In this document: positions 54,683-64,000 of the stretch, piece by piece
How positions within the stretch are numbered: the stretch's first letter is position 1
Layout of the letters: each line of letters starts with the position of its first letter
NCBI GenBank assembly: GCA_963786155.1
Contig: CAWAXW010000006.1
Coordinates: forward strand, 372,001 to 436,000
DNA length: 64,000 nucleotides
Direction: 5' to 3'
From: CAWAXW01 sp963786155
GTDB taxonomy: Bacteria; Actinomycetota; CADDZG01; WHSQ01
The notes under the pieces: model-generated
What the model was told of the DNA's origin: nothing
Seen by the model: the letters and a program-made list of their open reading frames with translations, nothing else
Database searches by the model: none
Translations under genes and position numbers: made by a program

Positions 54683-57088
54683 ATGACCCGCCTGGAAGCC
54701 CTAGCGCGGCGCGTGGGCGCGGGCGAGCGCCTCGAAGAACCCGAGATCCGAGAGCTCGCTGCACTCGCGCCCCACGACGCCGATGTAGTGCTGTGTGAGG
54801 CGGCGCGACTCCGTGATGAGACGACCGGCGCTCGCATCACGTTTTCCAAGAAGGTGTTCATCCCGCTTACGCAACTGTGCCGTGACGCTTGTGGGTATTG
54901 CACCTTCGCCCATCCACCGCTCCCGGGGCAGCGGACCTACATGACCCTCGATGAGGTGCTCGAGGTTGCCCAGGCCGGTGACAGAGCCGGTTGCAAAGAG
55001 GCACTGTTCACCTTGGGCGACAAACCGGAACGCAAGTGGCCCGAGGCGCGGGCCGAGCTCGATGAGTTGGGCTACGCATCGACCATCGAGTACCTGATCG
55101 CGGCTTGCCGGCACGTTCTAAACGAGACCGGTCTCCTCCCGCACGTAAACCCCGGAGTGCTCACCGAAGACGATGTGCGCGCCCTGCGGGAAGTGAGCGT
55201 GAGCCAGGGACTGATGTTGGAAACTATGTCTGAGCGATTGCTCGCCCGGGGCATGGCCCACTTCGGTGCTCCCGACAAGCGTCCCGAGGCGCGCCTCGAG
55301 ACACTCGAGGCGGCCGGCCGGGCAGATGTGCCTTTCACGACCGGGATCCTTGTCGGTATCGGCGAGACCTTCGAGGAGCGCATCGACGCGTTGCTCGCCA
55401 TCCGCGAAGTGCACGAGAAGTACGGACACATCCAGGAAGTGATCGTCCAGAACTTCAGGGCGAAGCCCGGCACCCTCATGGAGTTGCACCCAGAGCCGGG
55501 AGTAGACGAGATGAGCCTCGCGATCGCGTTCGCTCGTTTGATCCTGGGTCCCGAGGTCGGCGTGCAGGCTCCTCCGAACCTGACTCCGGACGAGTACGGC
55601 GTCTACCTTGACTCGGGCCTGAGCGACTGGGGTGGCGTATCGCCCGTGACGCCGGATCACGTGAACCCCGAACGCCCGTGGCCGAAGCTCGACGAGCTAC
55701 GCGAGACCACCGAGGCGCGCGGCTTCAAGCTGCTCGAGCGGATCGCGGTGTACCCGGATTACTGCGGCGCGCCGCCACAGCTCGACAGGTGGATCGCCTC
55801 CGATCTGCGCTCCAGTGTGCTCGACGCCATCGATGCAGAGGGCTATCGCAGGCCGAACGAGCTCTGGTTCTCTGGTGCGGACGAGCCACCGCCCGACTCC
55901 GCCACAGAGACGCTGGCAGCAGCCGCCGTGGGCGCGTGGCGAGTGCCCGGCCGCGTCGCGCGCAGTTCGGTCATGAGCGCGCTGGACGTCGCCGCTGACG
56001 GCGGACGTCTGGAAGAGGACGACATCGCGTTGCTGTTCACGGCACGCGGCTCGGAAGCCGAGCGTCTGTACTCCGTTGCCGACGACTTGCGTCGGGAGAC
56101 GGTGGGTGACGATGTCACCTATGTGATCAATCGCAACATCAACTACACGAACATGTGCTACTTCCGGTGCGGCTTCTGCGCATTCTCCAAGGGCCCCCGG
56201 TCGCTCAACCTGCGGGGCGATCCCTATGTGCTCAGCCCCGATGAGGTCGCCGAGCGAGCGGTGGAGGCCTGGGAGCTTGGGGCGACCGAGGTGTGCATGC
56301 AAGGAGGGATCCATCACTCGTTTACGGGAGCCGATTACGTCGCATACCTGCGCGCCGTGAAGGAGGCCGTGCCCGAGATGCACGTGCACGCGTTCACCGC
56401 TCTCGAGGTGTGGCAGGGGGCCGAAACATCCGGGAAGTCGGTGCGCGACTTCTTGATCGAGCTGAAAGATGCAGGTCTGGCGACTCTCCCCGGGACGGCT
56501 GCCGAGATCCTCGACGACGAGATCAGGGCGATCATCTGCCCCGACAAGATCACCACCGAACAATGGTGCGAGGTCCACGGCATCGCCCATTCGCTCGGGC
56601 TCCGATCCAATGCGACGGTCATGTTCGGCACCGTCGAAGGGCCGCGCAATTGGGCACGTCATCTCACCAGGGTTAGAGCGCTGCATGAGGAGATCTGCAG
56701 CCGGGACGACAAGCAAACGGGCCTCTTCGAGTTCGTGCCGCTTCCATTCGTGCACATGGCGGCTCCGATCTACTTGCGCGGGAGGGCCCGCCGGGGCCCG
56801 ACGTTCGAAGAGACTCTGAAGATGCACGCGGTCTCCCGGATCGCGCTGCACGGGCATATCCGCAACATCCAGGTGTCCTGGGTCAAGATGGGGGTCGAAG
56901 GTTCCAAGCTCGCGCTCCAGGCGGGCGCAAACGACCTCGGGGGCACGCTGATGAACGAGAACATCTCCCGCGCCGCCGGTGCGAGCCATGGTCAAGAGCT
57001 CGGACAGGAGGCGATGCACGATCTGATCCGCTCGATCGGGCGGACCCCGCGTCGACGAACCACTTTGTACGACGCGGTGCCTGCGTAA
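54683..57088 (+). CDS. fbiC: 7,8-didemethyl-8-hydroxy-5-deazariboflavin (FO) synthase, CofG-CofH fusion
   Basis: Two radical-SAM modules in one chain of 801 residues make FO from tyrosine and a ribityl-diaminopyrimidine. The CofG half has the cluster-binding CX3CX2C at C66, C70, C73 (QLCRDACGYC); the CofH half has NMCYFRCGFC with C492, C496, C499. Supporting blocks include NPGVLTEDDVRALREVS, VIVQNFRAKPGTLM, EVCMQGGIHHSFTGADY and FVPLPFVHMAAPIYL. The fused form is typical of actinobacteria. The ATG at 54683 gives the standard N-terminus; upstream in-frame sequence lies inside the divergent cofD. The gene is intact. Confidence 0.95.
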   Translation: MTRLEALARRVGAGERLEEPEIRELAALAPHDADVVLCEAARLRDETTGARITFSKKVFIPLTQLCRDACGYCTFAHPPLPGQRTYMTLDEVLEVAQAGDRAGCKEALFTLGDKPERKWPEARAELDELGYASTIEYLIAACRHVLNETGLLPHVNPGVLTEDDVRALREVSVSQGLMLETMSERLLARGMAHFGAPDKRPEARLETLEAAGRADVPFTTGILVGIGETFEERIDALLAIREVHEKYGHIQEVIVQNFRAKPGTLMELHPEPGVDEMSLAIAFARLILGPEVGVQAPPNLTPDEYGVYLDSGLSDWGGVSPVTPDHVNPERPWPKLDELRETTEARGFKLLERIAVYPDYCGAPPQLDRWIASDLRSSVLDAIDAEGYRRPNELWFSGADEPPPDSATETLAAAAVGAWRVPGRVARSSVMSALDVAADGGRLEEDDIALLFTARGSEAERLYSVADDLRRETVGDDVTYVINRNINYTNMCYFRCGFCAFSKGPRSLNLRGDPYVLSPDEVAERAVEAWELGATEVCMQGGIHHSFTGADYVAYLRAVKEAVPEMHVHAFTALEVWQGAETSGKSVRDFLIELKDAGLATLPGTAAEILDDEIRAIICPDKITTEQWCEVHGIAHSLGLRSNATVMFGTVEGPRNWARHLTRVRALHEEICSRDDKQTGLFEFVPLPFVHMAAPIYLRGRARRGPTFEETLKMHAVSRIALHGHIRNIQVSWVKMGVEGSKLALQAGANDLGGTLMNENISRAAGASHGQELGQEAMHDLIRSIGRTPRRRTTLYDAVPA

Positions 57089-57106
57089 GCGTGAGGCATT
57101 TCTTCC

Positions 57107-60100
57107 ATGAGTGTTGAGGAGAGCGCAGGCGCGGCCCCATCACGGTCCGAGAAATGGAGCCGTCAGCCGCCGACGATCCTGGCCATCATCGTCACGCACG
57201 ACGGCCGCAGGTGGCTCAAGGATTGCCTGGTCGGCCTCAACCTCCAGTCGTACGCACTTCTGGATGTGTTGGTCGTGGACGACGCATCCCCCGACAACAG
57301 GGATCGTCCGACCCTCAAACGCATAGCCAAACGCCACCTTCGCCGAAGACGATGGGGCTACCTCAGAACGCCGAGGCCGCTCGGGTTCGGCGGCGCGATC
57401 AACTGGGCCATGTCGCGCGTCCGAACCGACGCAGACATGCTGCTTGTTCATCCACGACGATGTCGCCCTCGACCCGCAGTCGGTCGAGCAAATGGTCCGG
57501 CGCATGGCGGACGACGAGTACACGGCGATCGTCGGACCGAAGCTCGTCGCCTGGGACGACCCCTCCCGGCTCGAAGAGGTCGGTATGGCGATCGACCGCT
57601 TCGGATATCCGTACAAGGGACTGGAAGAGGGCGAGATCGACCTCGGTCAGCACGACACGCCGAACGAGGTCTTCTACGTGACCTCGAGTTGCATGCTCGT
57701 GCTGCACGACGTCTTCAAGGAGATCCGGGGTTGGGATGCCCGTATGCGCGCCTTCTCCGAGGACGTCGACTTCTGCTGGAGGGCTCGCCTCGCGGGGCAC
57801 GTTGTCAGGGTCGAACCTTCCGCGCGGGGGCGTCACGCGATAGCGCTGGCGAAGGGGCTCAGGCAGTCACGCTTCTCGCCGTCCCGTTACTACATCAGGC
57901 GGAACAGGTTTCGCACGATCCTGAAGAACGCATCAGGACTTCGTCTGCTCGCGCTGATCCCGCAGTTCATCCTGCTGGCCCTGGGCGAGATGATCGGTTT
58001 CCTCGTGCTCAGGCAGCCGGGAGAGATCCTCAATCTCTTCCGAGCATTCGGATGGAACACGATCACGCTTCCCCAGACGATCGCCGAACGGAGGCGCGTC
58101 CAACGGACACGGACGGTAACGGACCGCGCGATGAAACGGCTGATCGTTCGGCAGACCGCCCGCGTCCGCTTCTACATCGCGCACCAGACCGATCGACTGG
58201 AAGAAGCATGGGGTCGTCGTGCAGAGGTCTTCTCCATACGCGGCGACCGGGTTCAGAAGATGGCGGGCAAGCTGGTCGGCAAGTGGGGAGCGGTCGCGCT
58301 GCTCCTGACGATCGGACTGTTGCTGGGCTTCCGACACTTCCTCTGGGGCCCGTCCGTCTCGGTTGGAGACCTGTTGCCGTTCCCCGAGAGACCCATCGCT
58401 ATGTGGCGGGCCTTTGGTTCTCCCTGGCAGGGAGCGGGGCTGGGGCAGCCGGGGGTCTCGCCCCCCGCATTCGTTGGTTTGGGCGCCTTCCCCATCGTGA
58501 GCTTCGGCGCCGAGGGAGCGGCGCAGAAGCTCCTCGTCATGACCTTCGGCGCTATTGCCGGGCTGGGCGCCTACCGGTTGCTCACCGATGTCGTCGATCG
58601 CCAAGCCCGCATCGTGGCAGCGTTCGTGTACACCCTGGGCACGATCGGTTACGCGGCGATCAGGGAAGGTTCGTTGAGCGCGCTCGCCTTGGGTGTCGCC
58701 GCCCCCTTCGTACTGCACTCGATGCTGAGGTTGACCGGTTGGGTCCGCCCGGCCGGCTTCGAAGGCGGCCGAGAGCTGGCGCGCGCCGCTTTATGGAGCG
58801 CGTTCTCGGCGGCTTTCGTCCCAGGATCGTTGATCCTTTACGTGCTCGTGGGCCTGGCGCTGGCCGCGGCGCGCGGGCTTTTCGCCCCGCGCGCGATCCG
58901 TTCGTTCTTCGCCGCTTTCATCGCTCTCGTGATCGGATGGTTGCTGCTGTTGCCCTGGAGCGCATCCTGGACCGGAGAGGGAGGACCCCTCGGGCGCCTG
59001 TTGTCCGAAGAGACGCGGTCGTTCTATCAAGCGTCCTTCGAAGGACACGGGATGGCATCCGTCGCTCTTGGGCAGACTCCGGACGGGCCGACGCTGTTGG
59101 GCTTGGCGCTCCCATTGTTCGGGCTGGTTGCCGTACTCGGCTCGGAAGGTCAGCGCCGAAGGGTCGCCCTGTTGTTGTGGGGGATCGTTGCCATCTCGGG
59201 AGTGATCGTGGCGGCCATCGCCTCGGGAACGATCCCACCGATCGTGGCCTCGCCGACCGAGGCCGGGGTGCTTCCCGCCCTCGCTTTCGCCGGGCTCGCC
59301 GGCCTTGCCTTCGGGGCCTTCAAGCTCGACCTTCCCCGGAGAGGTGTAGGTGTCGTGCACGCGCTCAGCCTCGGACTTCTTTCGGTCGGCGCCGTGCTAT
59401 TGGTGCTCAGTCTCGGAAGAGCGATGTGGGAGGGCGCGTGGGAGCCAGGCCGGGGAGTACAGAGTCGCGAGCATTCGGAGACCGTCGAGCAGATCAGGTC
59501 GCTGCTCCTCGCCGACGCCGAACAAGTAGGGCCCTTCAGGACGCTGTGGGTGGGAAGCAGTTGGCACAAGGGCGCCACAAGCGCGGCCATACCGCCGGGC
59601 GACCACCTTCTGAGCGGGTCCCGAGGCCGGATTCTGACCGAGTTGTTCCAGAGAGACAGTGGAACGGGTCAGCCCGACTTCGACCGCGTGATCGCCTCGA
59701 TAGAAGAGGCCACGACGGATCGAGGAGGGGCGCTTCTCGGAGCCTTCAACGTGAGATACGTAGTTCTGGATCCCGATCACGAAGCTCTGCGCTCGTGGCT
59801 TAGCCAGCGAGATCTTGCCGTGTCGAGGCAAGAGGAGAGCTACCTTCTGCTCGAGAACGATTCGATGCTCGCCCGCGCGGCCGTGTACGACCGGGTTCCC
59901 GTCTACATCCAAGCGATCGAAGAATCCGACCCGCGCCTGGCCGCAGCGGAACCCGAAAGCGAACGGGCGACCATCGATCAGGTGTCGTCGCACGAGTTCT
60001 CCGGCGAGCGAGTAACCGGACCCGGCGTGATTCTCGTCGCAGAGACCGAGGACGACGGCTGGGCCGCGAACATCGATGGAGTCGAGTTGGAACGACTTGA

Positions 60101-60269
60101 TGGCGGGTGGGCCAACGCGTTCGAGATCCCGGCGGGGCCGAGCGGCAACGTGACGGTCGGTTACGGGCGCTCGACCGGCAGCTTGATCACTTTGGCGTTG
60201 CTGGGCCTTGCTTGGGTGATGGTCATCGGCGCGGCCACGTCGCGCGGCAACAAGAAGGGACCGCCATGA
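57107..60269 (+). CDS. Glycosyltransferase family 2 fused to a large polytopic membrane domain, one frameshift
   Basis: Very large protein of about 1,053 residues. The N-terminal GT2 domain has ILAIIVTHDGRRWLKDCLVG, LLDVLVVDDASPDNRD and, after a one-base insertion near 57443, LFIHDDVALDPQSVEQM and FSEDVDFCWRARLAGH. The rest has at least ten hydrophobic segments (for example FGAIAGLGAYRLLTDVV, SLILYVLVGLALAAARG, RSFFAAFIALVIGWLLLL) and a periplasmic-type C-terminal part ending in one more helix. Similar GT2-membrane fusions occur in mycobacterial and other actinobacterial cell-wall clusters, often beside DUF5719. It is coupled to the DUF5719 gene by ATGA. Confidence 0.82.
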
Positions 60270-61654
60270 CCGAGACGTCGAGGGAAAGGCTATTGGCGGC
60301 CGTGATCGTGTTACTCGTACTTGCCGGTCTCGCGTTGGATACAGCGGCGGAAGAAGTCGTCCCGCCGGCATCCGTTGCGCCGAGCGGTGACCGGTTCGTG
60401 GAGAGAGCGTCATTCTGCCCGCCCTCGATCGAGGGGGAGGAGGTCGAGCAACGGCTCGCGGCCGCGGCGCGCTCGAACGAGGGATCGAGTGTCGGGCTCG
60501 AGCCGGGCTCACCCCAGCCTGTGGATCTCCCCGCCGGCCGGTTCCTCATTCACGACACCGGTGGGAGCCCGATCACTGCGGTCGGCTATGGAGCCCGCTT
60601 GGACGCGGTTTCCCACATCCTGAAGAGCAGTGGGATCGAGGGGGCCGCGGCGGCGCGCTGTTCGGGCTCGGCGAGCACGGACTGGTATCTCCCGGAGGGC
60701 TCGAGCGCGCTCGGCTATGACGAACGCATCCTGGTATTCAATCCGTTTCCCGATGAGGCCGTCGTGCGCGTCACGTTCCTCACTCCGGGCGGCGACAGGT
60801 CCAAGGCCAATCTCGCGGACATCGGGGTGCCCGCGGGGGACTGGACGTCGATCTCGGTCAACGAGTTCATCCTCGAACAGCCGGTGCTTTCCGCTCATGT
60901 GAACGCGATCCGCGGACGCGTAGTCGTTTGGCGGGCGATGGTCTCGCAGCCCGACGACCGCGCCTCGGGCGTTCAGCTGAGCATGGGCTCGCCGAGGCTG
61001 GCCGACACTTGGTACTTCCCCGAGGGTTACGTGGGGGACGGCTACGAGGAAAGGATCACGGTGATGAACCCCACCGGCCGCCCGGCCATCGTCACCGTGT
61101 CGCTCATCACGGGGGAGGGGATAGTGCAGCCCCGGCGGCTTGCCGAACGAACGATCGATGCCAACAGCTCCCAGACCTACAACCTCGCAGAAGCCGTCTC
61201 GGACGAGCGTGATCAGCTCGGCGGCGTCAGCGTGCTCGTTCAGACCACCAACGACGTGGCGGTCGCAGCCGAGAAGTCCCTGTGGTTCGACGCCGGCGGC
61301 ATCGAAGGTACGTCGGCGGAAGTGGGAGCCCCCGCCGCTGCTCCCGATTGGGTAGTGGGACCACCGACCTTCAGCCCAACGTCGGACGCGCTCTATATCG
61401 TGAACACCGGCGCGGAGAATGTGCGGGTGTCGATCACGCTGCTCAGCGTCGATGGCGATCCGCTCACTCCGGAGGCGCTGACCAACGTTGCGGTTCCCGG
61501 GGGCCTGAGAAGAAAGATCCCCCTGGATCCCTATATCGACGGCAAGCAGATGGTGGCGATAGTGCGCTCCGAAGGAGAGCTCGTTGTGGAACGTTCGGCG
61601 TACTCGACGACCGCCTCGGACGCGACGTCGCTGATGGGAACCCCACTCAATTAG
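60266..61654 (+). CDS. DUF5719 membrane-anchored extracytoplasmic protein
   Basis: Protein of 462 residues with an N-terminal membrane or signal segment (LLAAVIVLLVLAGLALDTAA). The mature part is rich in beta-strands and contains repeated blocks, each about 115 residues: DWYLPEGSSALGYDERILVF, TWYFPEGYVGDGYEERITVM and VERSAYSTTASDATSLMG. This fits DUF5719, which usually follows a GT2-membrane fusion in actinobacteria. The ATG overlaps the upstream stop (ATGA). Its role is not known; it may be a partner of the large glycosyltransferase. Confidence 0.82.
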   Translation: MTETSRERLLAAVIVLLVLAGLALDTAAEEVVPPASVAPSGDRFVERASFCPPSIEGEEVEQRLAAAARSNEGSSVGLEPGSPQPVDLPAGRFLIHDTGGSPITAVGYGARLDAVSHILKSSGIEGAAAARCSGSASTDWYLPEGSSALGYDERILVFNPFPDEAVVRVTFLTPGGDRSKANLADIGVPAGDWTSISVNEFILEQPVLSAHVNAIRGRVVVWRAMVSQPDDRASGVQLSMGSPRLADTWYFPEGYVGDGYEERITVMNPTGRPAIVTVSLITGEGIVQPRRLAERTIDANSSQTYNLAEAVSDERDQLGGVSVLVQTTNDVAVAAEKSLWFDAGGIEGTSAEVGAPAAAPDWVVGPPTFSPTSDALYIVNTGAENVRVSITLLSVDGDPLTPEALTNVAVPGGLRRKIPLDPYIDGKQMVAIVRSEGELVVERSAYSTTASDATSLMGTPLN

Positions 61655-61663
61655 GTCGCGGAC

Positions 61664-62434
61664 CTATCCCGCTTCGGAGAGTTGGGTCCGGCCCGCGTAG
61701 TCGTTGGCTGCCTCGAGGAACGCGCTGAACAACGCGAGTTGCTGACGGTTGACCGGGGCCATCGCCTCGGGATGCCACTGCACGCCGACGACCCAGGTGT
61801 GATCGCGGCTCACGACGCCCTCGAGGACGCTGTCCTCTGCCCACGCGATCTCCTGGAGGCGGTCGTGAGCAACGACGCCCAAGCCCTGATGGTGATGCGA
61901 GTTCACGCCAACTCTCAGCTCGCCGAACACCTCGTGCAGGATGCTGTCCTCACGGATGCGCAACATGTGAGCCGGGTCGGCGCGCGGCCGGTCACGATCG
62001 TGCTCGATCAATTGATGCCGGTCCGCCAGATGCTGGTCGAGGGTTCCGCCAAAGTGCACGTTGAGGAGCTGCATGCCGTGGCAGATGGCGAGGATCGGCA
62101 TGTCCCGGTCGAGCGCCGTCTTTAGCAAGGTCAGCTCGTAGGTGTCCCTCTGGTGATTGACCGCGTTGGTGCGAGGATGAGGTGCCTTGCCATACCAAGC
62201 CGGGTCGATGTCGCCGCCGCCTGGAGCTACGAGACCGATCGCGCCGTCGAGAGCCGAATCGTCGTGGGGATCGATACCCGTGATCACGTCCAGTTCGTCG
62301 GGGATGCGGCGATCTCCCGGTTCCAGCTCGAAGGTGAGGAACGCCTTCGGGTGGCCCCCAGCGAGCCGCACGGCTTGGGCATAAGGAATGGGCACTTTGC
62401 CGAAGCTGGTGTCCCTGCGCCACTGGCCTATCAC
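61664..62434 (-). CDS. Peptidase C26 / gamma-glutamyl-gamma-aminobutyrate hydrolase-like
   Basis: Class I glutamine amidotransferase-like hydrolase of 256 residues. The nucleophile elbow is ILAICHGMQLLNV (Cys near residue 118), the block before it is GLVAPGGGDIDPAWYG, and the catalytic His-Glu are in WVVGVQWHPEAMA. NSHHHQGLG is the typical C26 block. The elbow has CHG where most PuuD-like members have CRG. The GTG at 62434 is the first start, but the frame is open a few codons upstream (YIAVIGQWRR), so the start is uncertain. It converges with the DUF5719 gene, nine bases apart. Confidence 0.85.
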   Translation of the reverse strand: MIGQWRRDTSFGKVPIPYAQAVRLAGGHPKAFLTFELEPGDRRIPDELDVITGIDPHDDSALDGAIGLVAPGGGDIDPAWYGKAPHPRTNAVNHQRDTYELTLLKTALDRDMPILAICHGMQLLNVHFGGTLDQHLADRHQLIEHDRDRPRADPAHMLRIREDSILHEVFGELRVGVNSHHHQGLGVVAHDRLQEIAWAEDSVLEGVVSRDHTWVVGVQWHPEAMAPVNRQQLALFSAFLEAANDYAGRTQLSEAG

Positions 62435-62499
62435 GGCTATGTAGCCTGAGGACTCGTTAACGCTCAGCTGTCCACGCTCCTTCGACTGTCGAGGTAACT

Positions 62500-63648
62500 A
62501 TGAACTCTATGCGCTTCGAAACGGCGGCTATCCACGTTGGACAAGATCCCGACCCTACGACGGGCGCAGTAGTCGTACCCATCTATCAGACGTCGACCTA
62601 CCTCCAAGAGGAGGTCGGAGTCCACAAGGGTTACGAGTACTCGCGCACCGACAACCCGACGCGCACCGCGCTCGAGCAGTGCTTGGCTTCTCTCGACGGA
62701 GCGGCGCACTGCTACACGTTCTCATCGGGGATGGCGGCGATCGCCACGCTCACTGCAACGTTGAAGAGCGACGACCGCGTCCTCATACCGGACGACGTTT
62801 ACGGCGGGACCTTCCGGCTATTCGACAAAGTCACCCAGGACTTCGGCCTTCGCTATGCGGCCGTCGACATGACGGACCTCGACGCGGTCAGCAAAGAGCT
62901 CGCCGACGGCGCGACGGTTGTGATCGCAGAGACCCCGACCAATCCCTTGCTCAAGGTCCTCGACTTGAAGGAGCTCGCCGAGCTCGCCCACGATGCCGGG
63001 GCGATCTTCGTCGTCGACAACACCTTCGCGACGCCCTACCTGCAGCGCCCGCTCGAGTTGGGCGCCGACGTCGTCTGGTACTCCGCGACCAAATACCTCG
63101 GCGGACACTCGGATGTGGTTCTCGGAACGTTGAGCATGAACGACGAAGAGCTGTCGTCCCGGGTCGCCTTCATGCAGAACGCGATCGGCGCCGTCCCCGG
63201 CCCCCTCGATTCCTGGCTGACGCTCAGGGGACTGAAGACATTGGCCATTCGCATGCGTGCCCACTGCGACGGCGCGGCCAAAGTCGCCGACTTCTTGAAG
63301 GACCACCCCGCAGTGCGCCACGTCTACTACCCGGGCCTTCCCGAATCACCCGGCCACGACATCGCCACCCGGCAGATGGCTGCATCGGGCGAGCCCCTCT
63401 ATGGAGGCATGGTCTCGATCCAGGTCGACTCCGAAGCGCACGCGCTCGACGTCTGCCGCCGCACCAAGCTCTTCTTCCTGGGCGAATCTCTGGGCGGCGT
63501 CGAATCCCTGATCGAACACCCAGGCAAGATGACCCACGCAAGCCTCGACGGCTCCGGAATGGAGGTCCCCGACGCCCTCATCCGCCTATCCGTTGGGATA
63601 GAACACCCCGACGACCTGATAGCCGACCTCGCCCAAGCCCTCGCGTAA
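62500..63648 (+). CDS. metB: Cystathionine gamma-synthase/lyase (Cys/Met PLP enzyme)
   Basis: PLP-dependent enzyme of 382 residues in transsulfuration. The PLP lysine is K198 in WYSATKYLGGHSD. Other blocks are FETAAIHVGQDPDPTTGAVV, YSRTDNPTRTALEQCLASL, FSSGMAAIATLTATL, LIPDDVYGGTFRLF, ETPTNPLLKVLDL and FFLGESLGGVESLIEHPGKM. It cannot be told apart by eye from cystathionine gamma-lyase. The neighbour ending at 63653 has CBS domains and is likely the partner cystathionine beta-synthase gene, in convergent orientation. The gene is intact. Confidence 0.9.
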   Translation: MNSMRFETAAIHVGQDPDPTTGAVVVPIYQTSTYLQEEVGVHKGYEYSRTDNPTRTALEQCLASLDGAAHCYTFSSGMAAIATLTATLKSDDRVLIPDDVYGGTFRLFDKVTQDFGLRYAAVDMTDLDAVSKELADGATVVIAETPTNPLLKVLDLKELAELAHDAGAIFVVDNTFATPYLQRPLELGADVVWYSATKYLGGHSDVVLGTLSMNDEELSSRVAFMQNAIGAVPGPLDSWLTLRGLKTLAIRMRAHCDGAAKVADFLKDHPAVRHVYYPGLPESPGHDIATRQMAASGEPLYGGMVSIQVDSEAHALDVCRRTKLFFLGESLGGVESLIEHPGKMTHASLDGSGMEVPDALIRLSVGIEHPDDLIADLAQALA

Positions 63649-63652
63649 GACG

Positions 63653-64000
63653 TCAGTCGTGGCGTTGGTGGGCTAGGAACTCCAGTAGATCGGCGCGGGT
63701 TAGAACGCCTAGGGGGCGGGTTCCGTCGGCTACGACTATCGCTTCGGCGCCGCGCGAGAGGTCGGCGAACATCTCTTCGACTCCGGCGGACTCCTGCACG
63801 ACGGGAAGCGGGGGGTCCATGACCTCGACGACATCGCGCTCGATCGCGCCGCGGTCGCGGAACACTCGGTCAAGCAGGCCGCGCTCCTGTATCGAGCCGA
63901 CTATCTCTCCGATGTCTTCGAGAGTGCCGGCTCGCGTCACGGGGATCTGCGAGATCCCATAGGACTGCAGGGTGTGGATCGCGCGGCCCACCTGTTCGTG
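63653..64000 (-). CDS. CBS-domain pair, C-terminal part of a probable cystathionine beta-synthase (truncated by window edge)
   Basis: The visible 115 residues continue past the window end without a start. Two CBS motifs are seen: VGRAIHTLQSYGISQIPVTR with IGEIVGSIQERGLLDRVF, then VEVMDPPLPVVQESAGVEEM with AIVVADGTRPLGVLTRADLL. This arrangement is that of the C-terminal regulatory region of cystathionine beta-synthases, and the facing metB supports it. A stand-alone CBS protein cannot be excluded because the catalytic domain lies outside the window. The two stop codons are separated by four bases. Confidence 0.75.
   Translation of the reverse strand, partial: HEQVGRAIHTLQSYGISQIPVTRAGTLEDIGEIVGSIQERGLLDRVFRDRGAIERDVVEVMDPPLPVVQESAGVEEMFADLSRGAEAIVVADGTRPLGVLTRADLLEFLAHQRHD

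Overview
The window reads as chromosomal DNA of a high-GC actinobacterium (Actinomycetota), probably an uncultivated lineage. The lineage call is inferred from gene content: GAF-ANTAR regulators, a complete F420 core (cofD, cofE, fused fbiC) with an F420-type luciferase-like oxidoreductase, crotonyl-CoA carboxylase/reductase with an ethylmalonyl-CoA-type mutase, an LCP-family cell-wall ligase, DUF3105, DUF4012 and DUF5719 proteins, LPxTG-like surface proteins, and GTG/TTG starts with ATGA/GTGA overlaps. No rRNA, tRNA, CRISPR array, transposase or phage gene was seen.

Layout. 1-11.8 kb: a phosphodiesterase cut by the window edge, two tandem GAF-ANTAR regulators, an ACT protein, then a leftward surface-polymer operon (DUF4012 protein, nucleotidyltransferase, glycerol-1-phosphate dehydrogenase-like enzyme, second phosphodiesterase, polyprenyl-phosphate sugar transferase) preceded by an F420-type oxidoreductase. 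11.8-14.5 kb: three secreted-protein genes closed by a strong terminator. 14.7-34.1 kb: acyl-CoA carbon metabolism (ethylmalonyl-CoA mutase, two-module 3-hydroxyacyl-CoA dehydrogenase, acyl-CoA carboxylase beta chain, epimerase, enoyl-CoA hydratase, thiolase, crotonyl-CoA carboxylase/reductase, acyl-CoA dehydrogenase) interleaved with purM, an MFS transporter, a stress protein and a methyltransferase/toroid/glycosyltransferase group. 34-47.5 kb: cell-envelope genes (LCP protein, five GT4 glycosyltransferases counting the one at 31.7 kb, GDP-deoxyhexose and UDP-sugar enzymes, a SpoIID-like protein). 47.6-52.3 kb: two tandem LPxTG-like surface proteins whose first 818 bp appear identical. 52.4-57.1 kb: DUF3105 and the F420 locus. 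57.1-64 kb: a giant GT2 membrane protein with DUF5719, a C26 peptidase, metB and the end of a CBS-domain gene.

The 15-34 kb genes together could convert acetyl-CoA through acetoacetyl-, 3-hydroxybutyryl-, crotonyl- and ethylmalonyl-CoA to methylsuccinyl-CoA, the first half of the ethylmalonyl-CoA pathway. The dedicated later enzymes (mesaconyl-CoA hydratase, malyl-CoA lyase) are not in view.

Many otherwise well-conserved genes are interrupted by single-base frameshifts. Hand reconstruction shows most are one-base insertions, up to eight per gene, with full conservation on both sides. They look more like residual sequencing or assembly error than gene decay, so these genes are annotated as one CDS each with shift positions noted. 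Boundaries near shifts are approximate.
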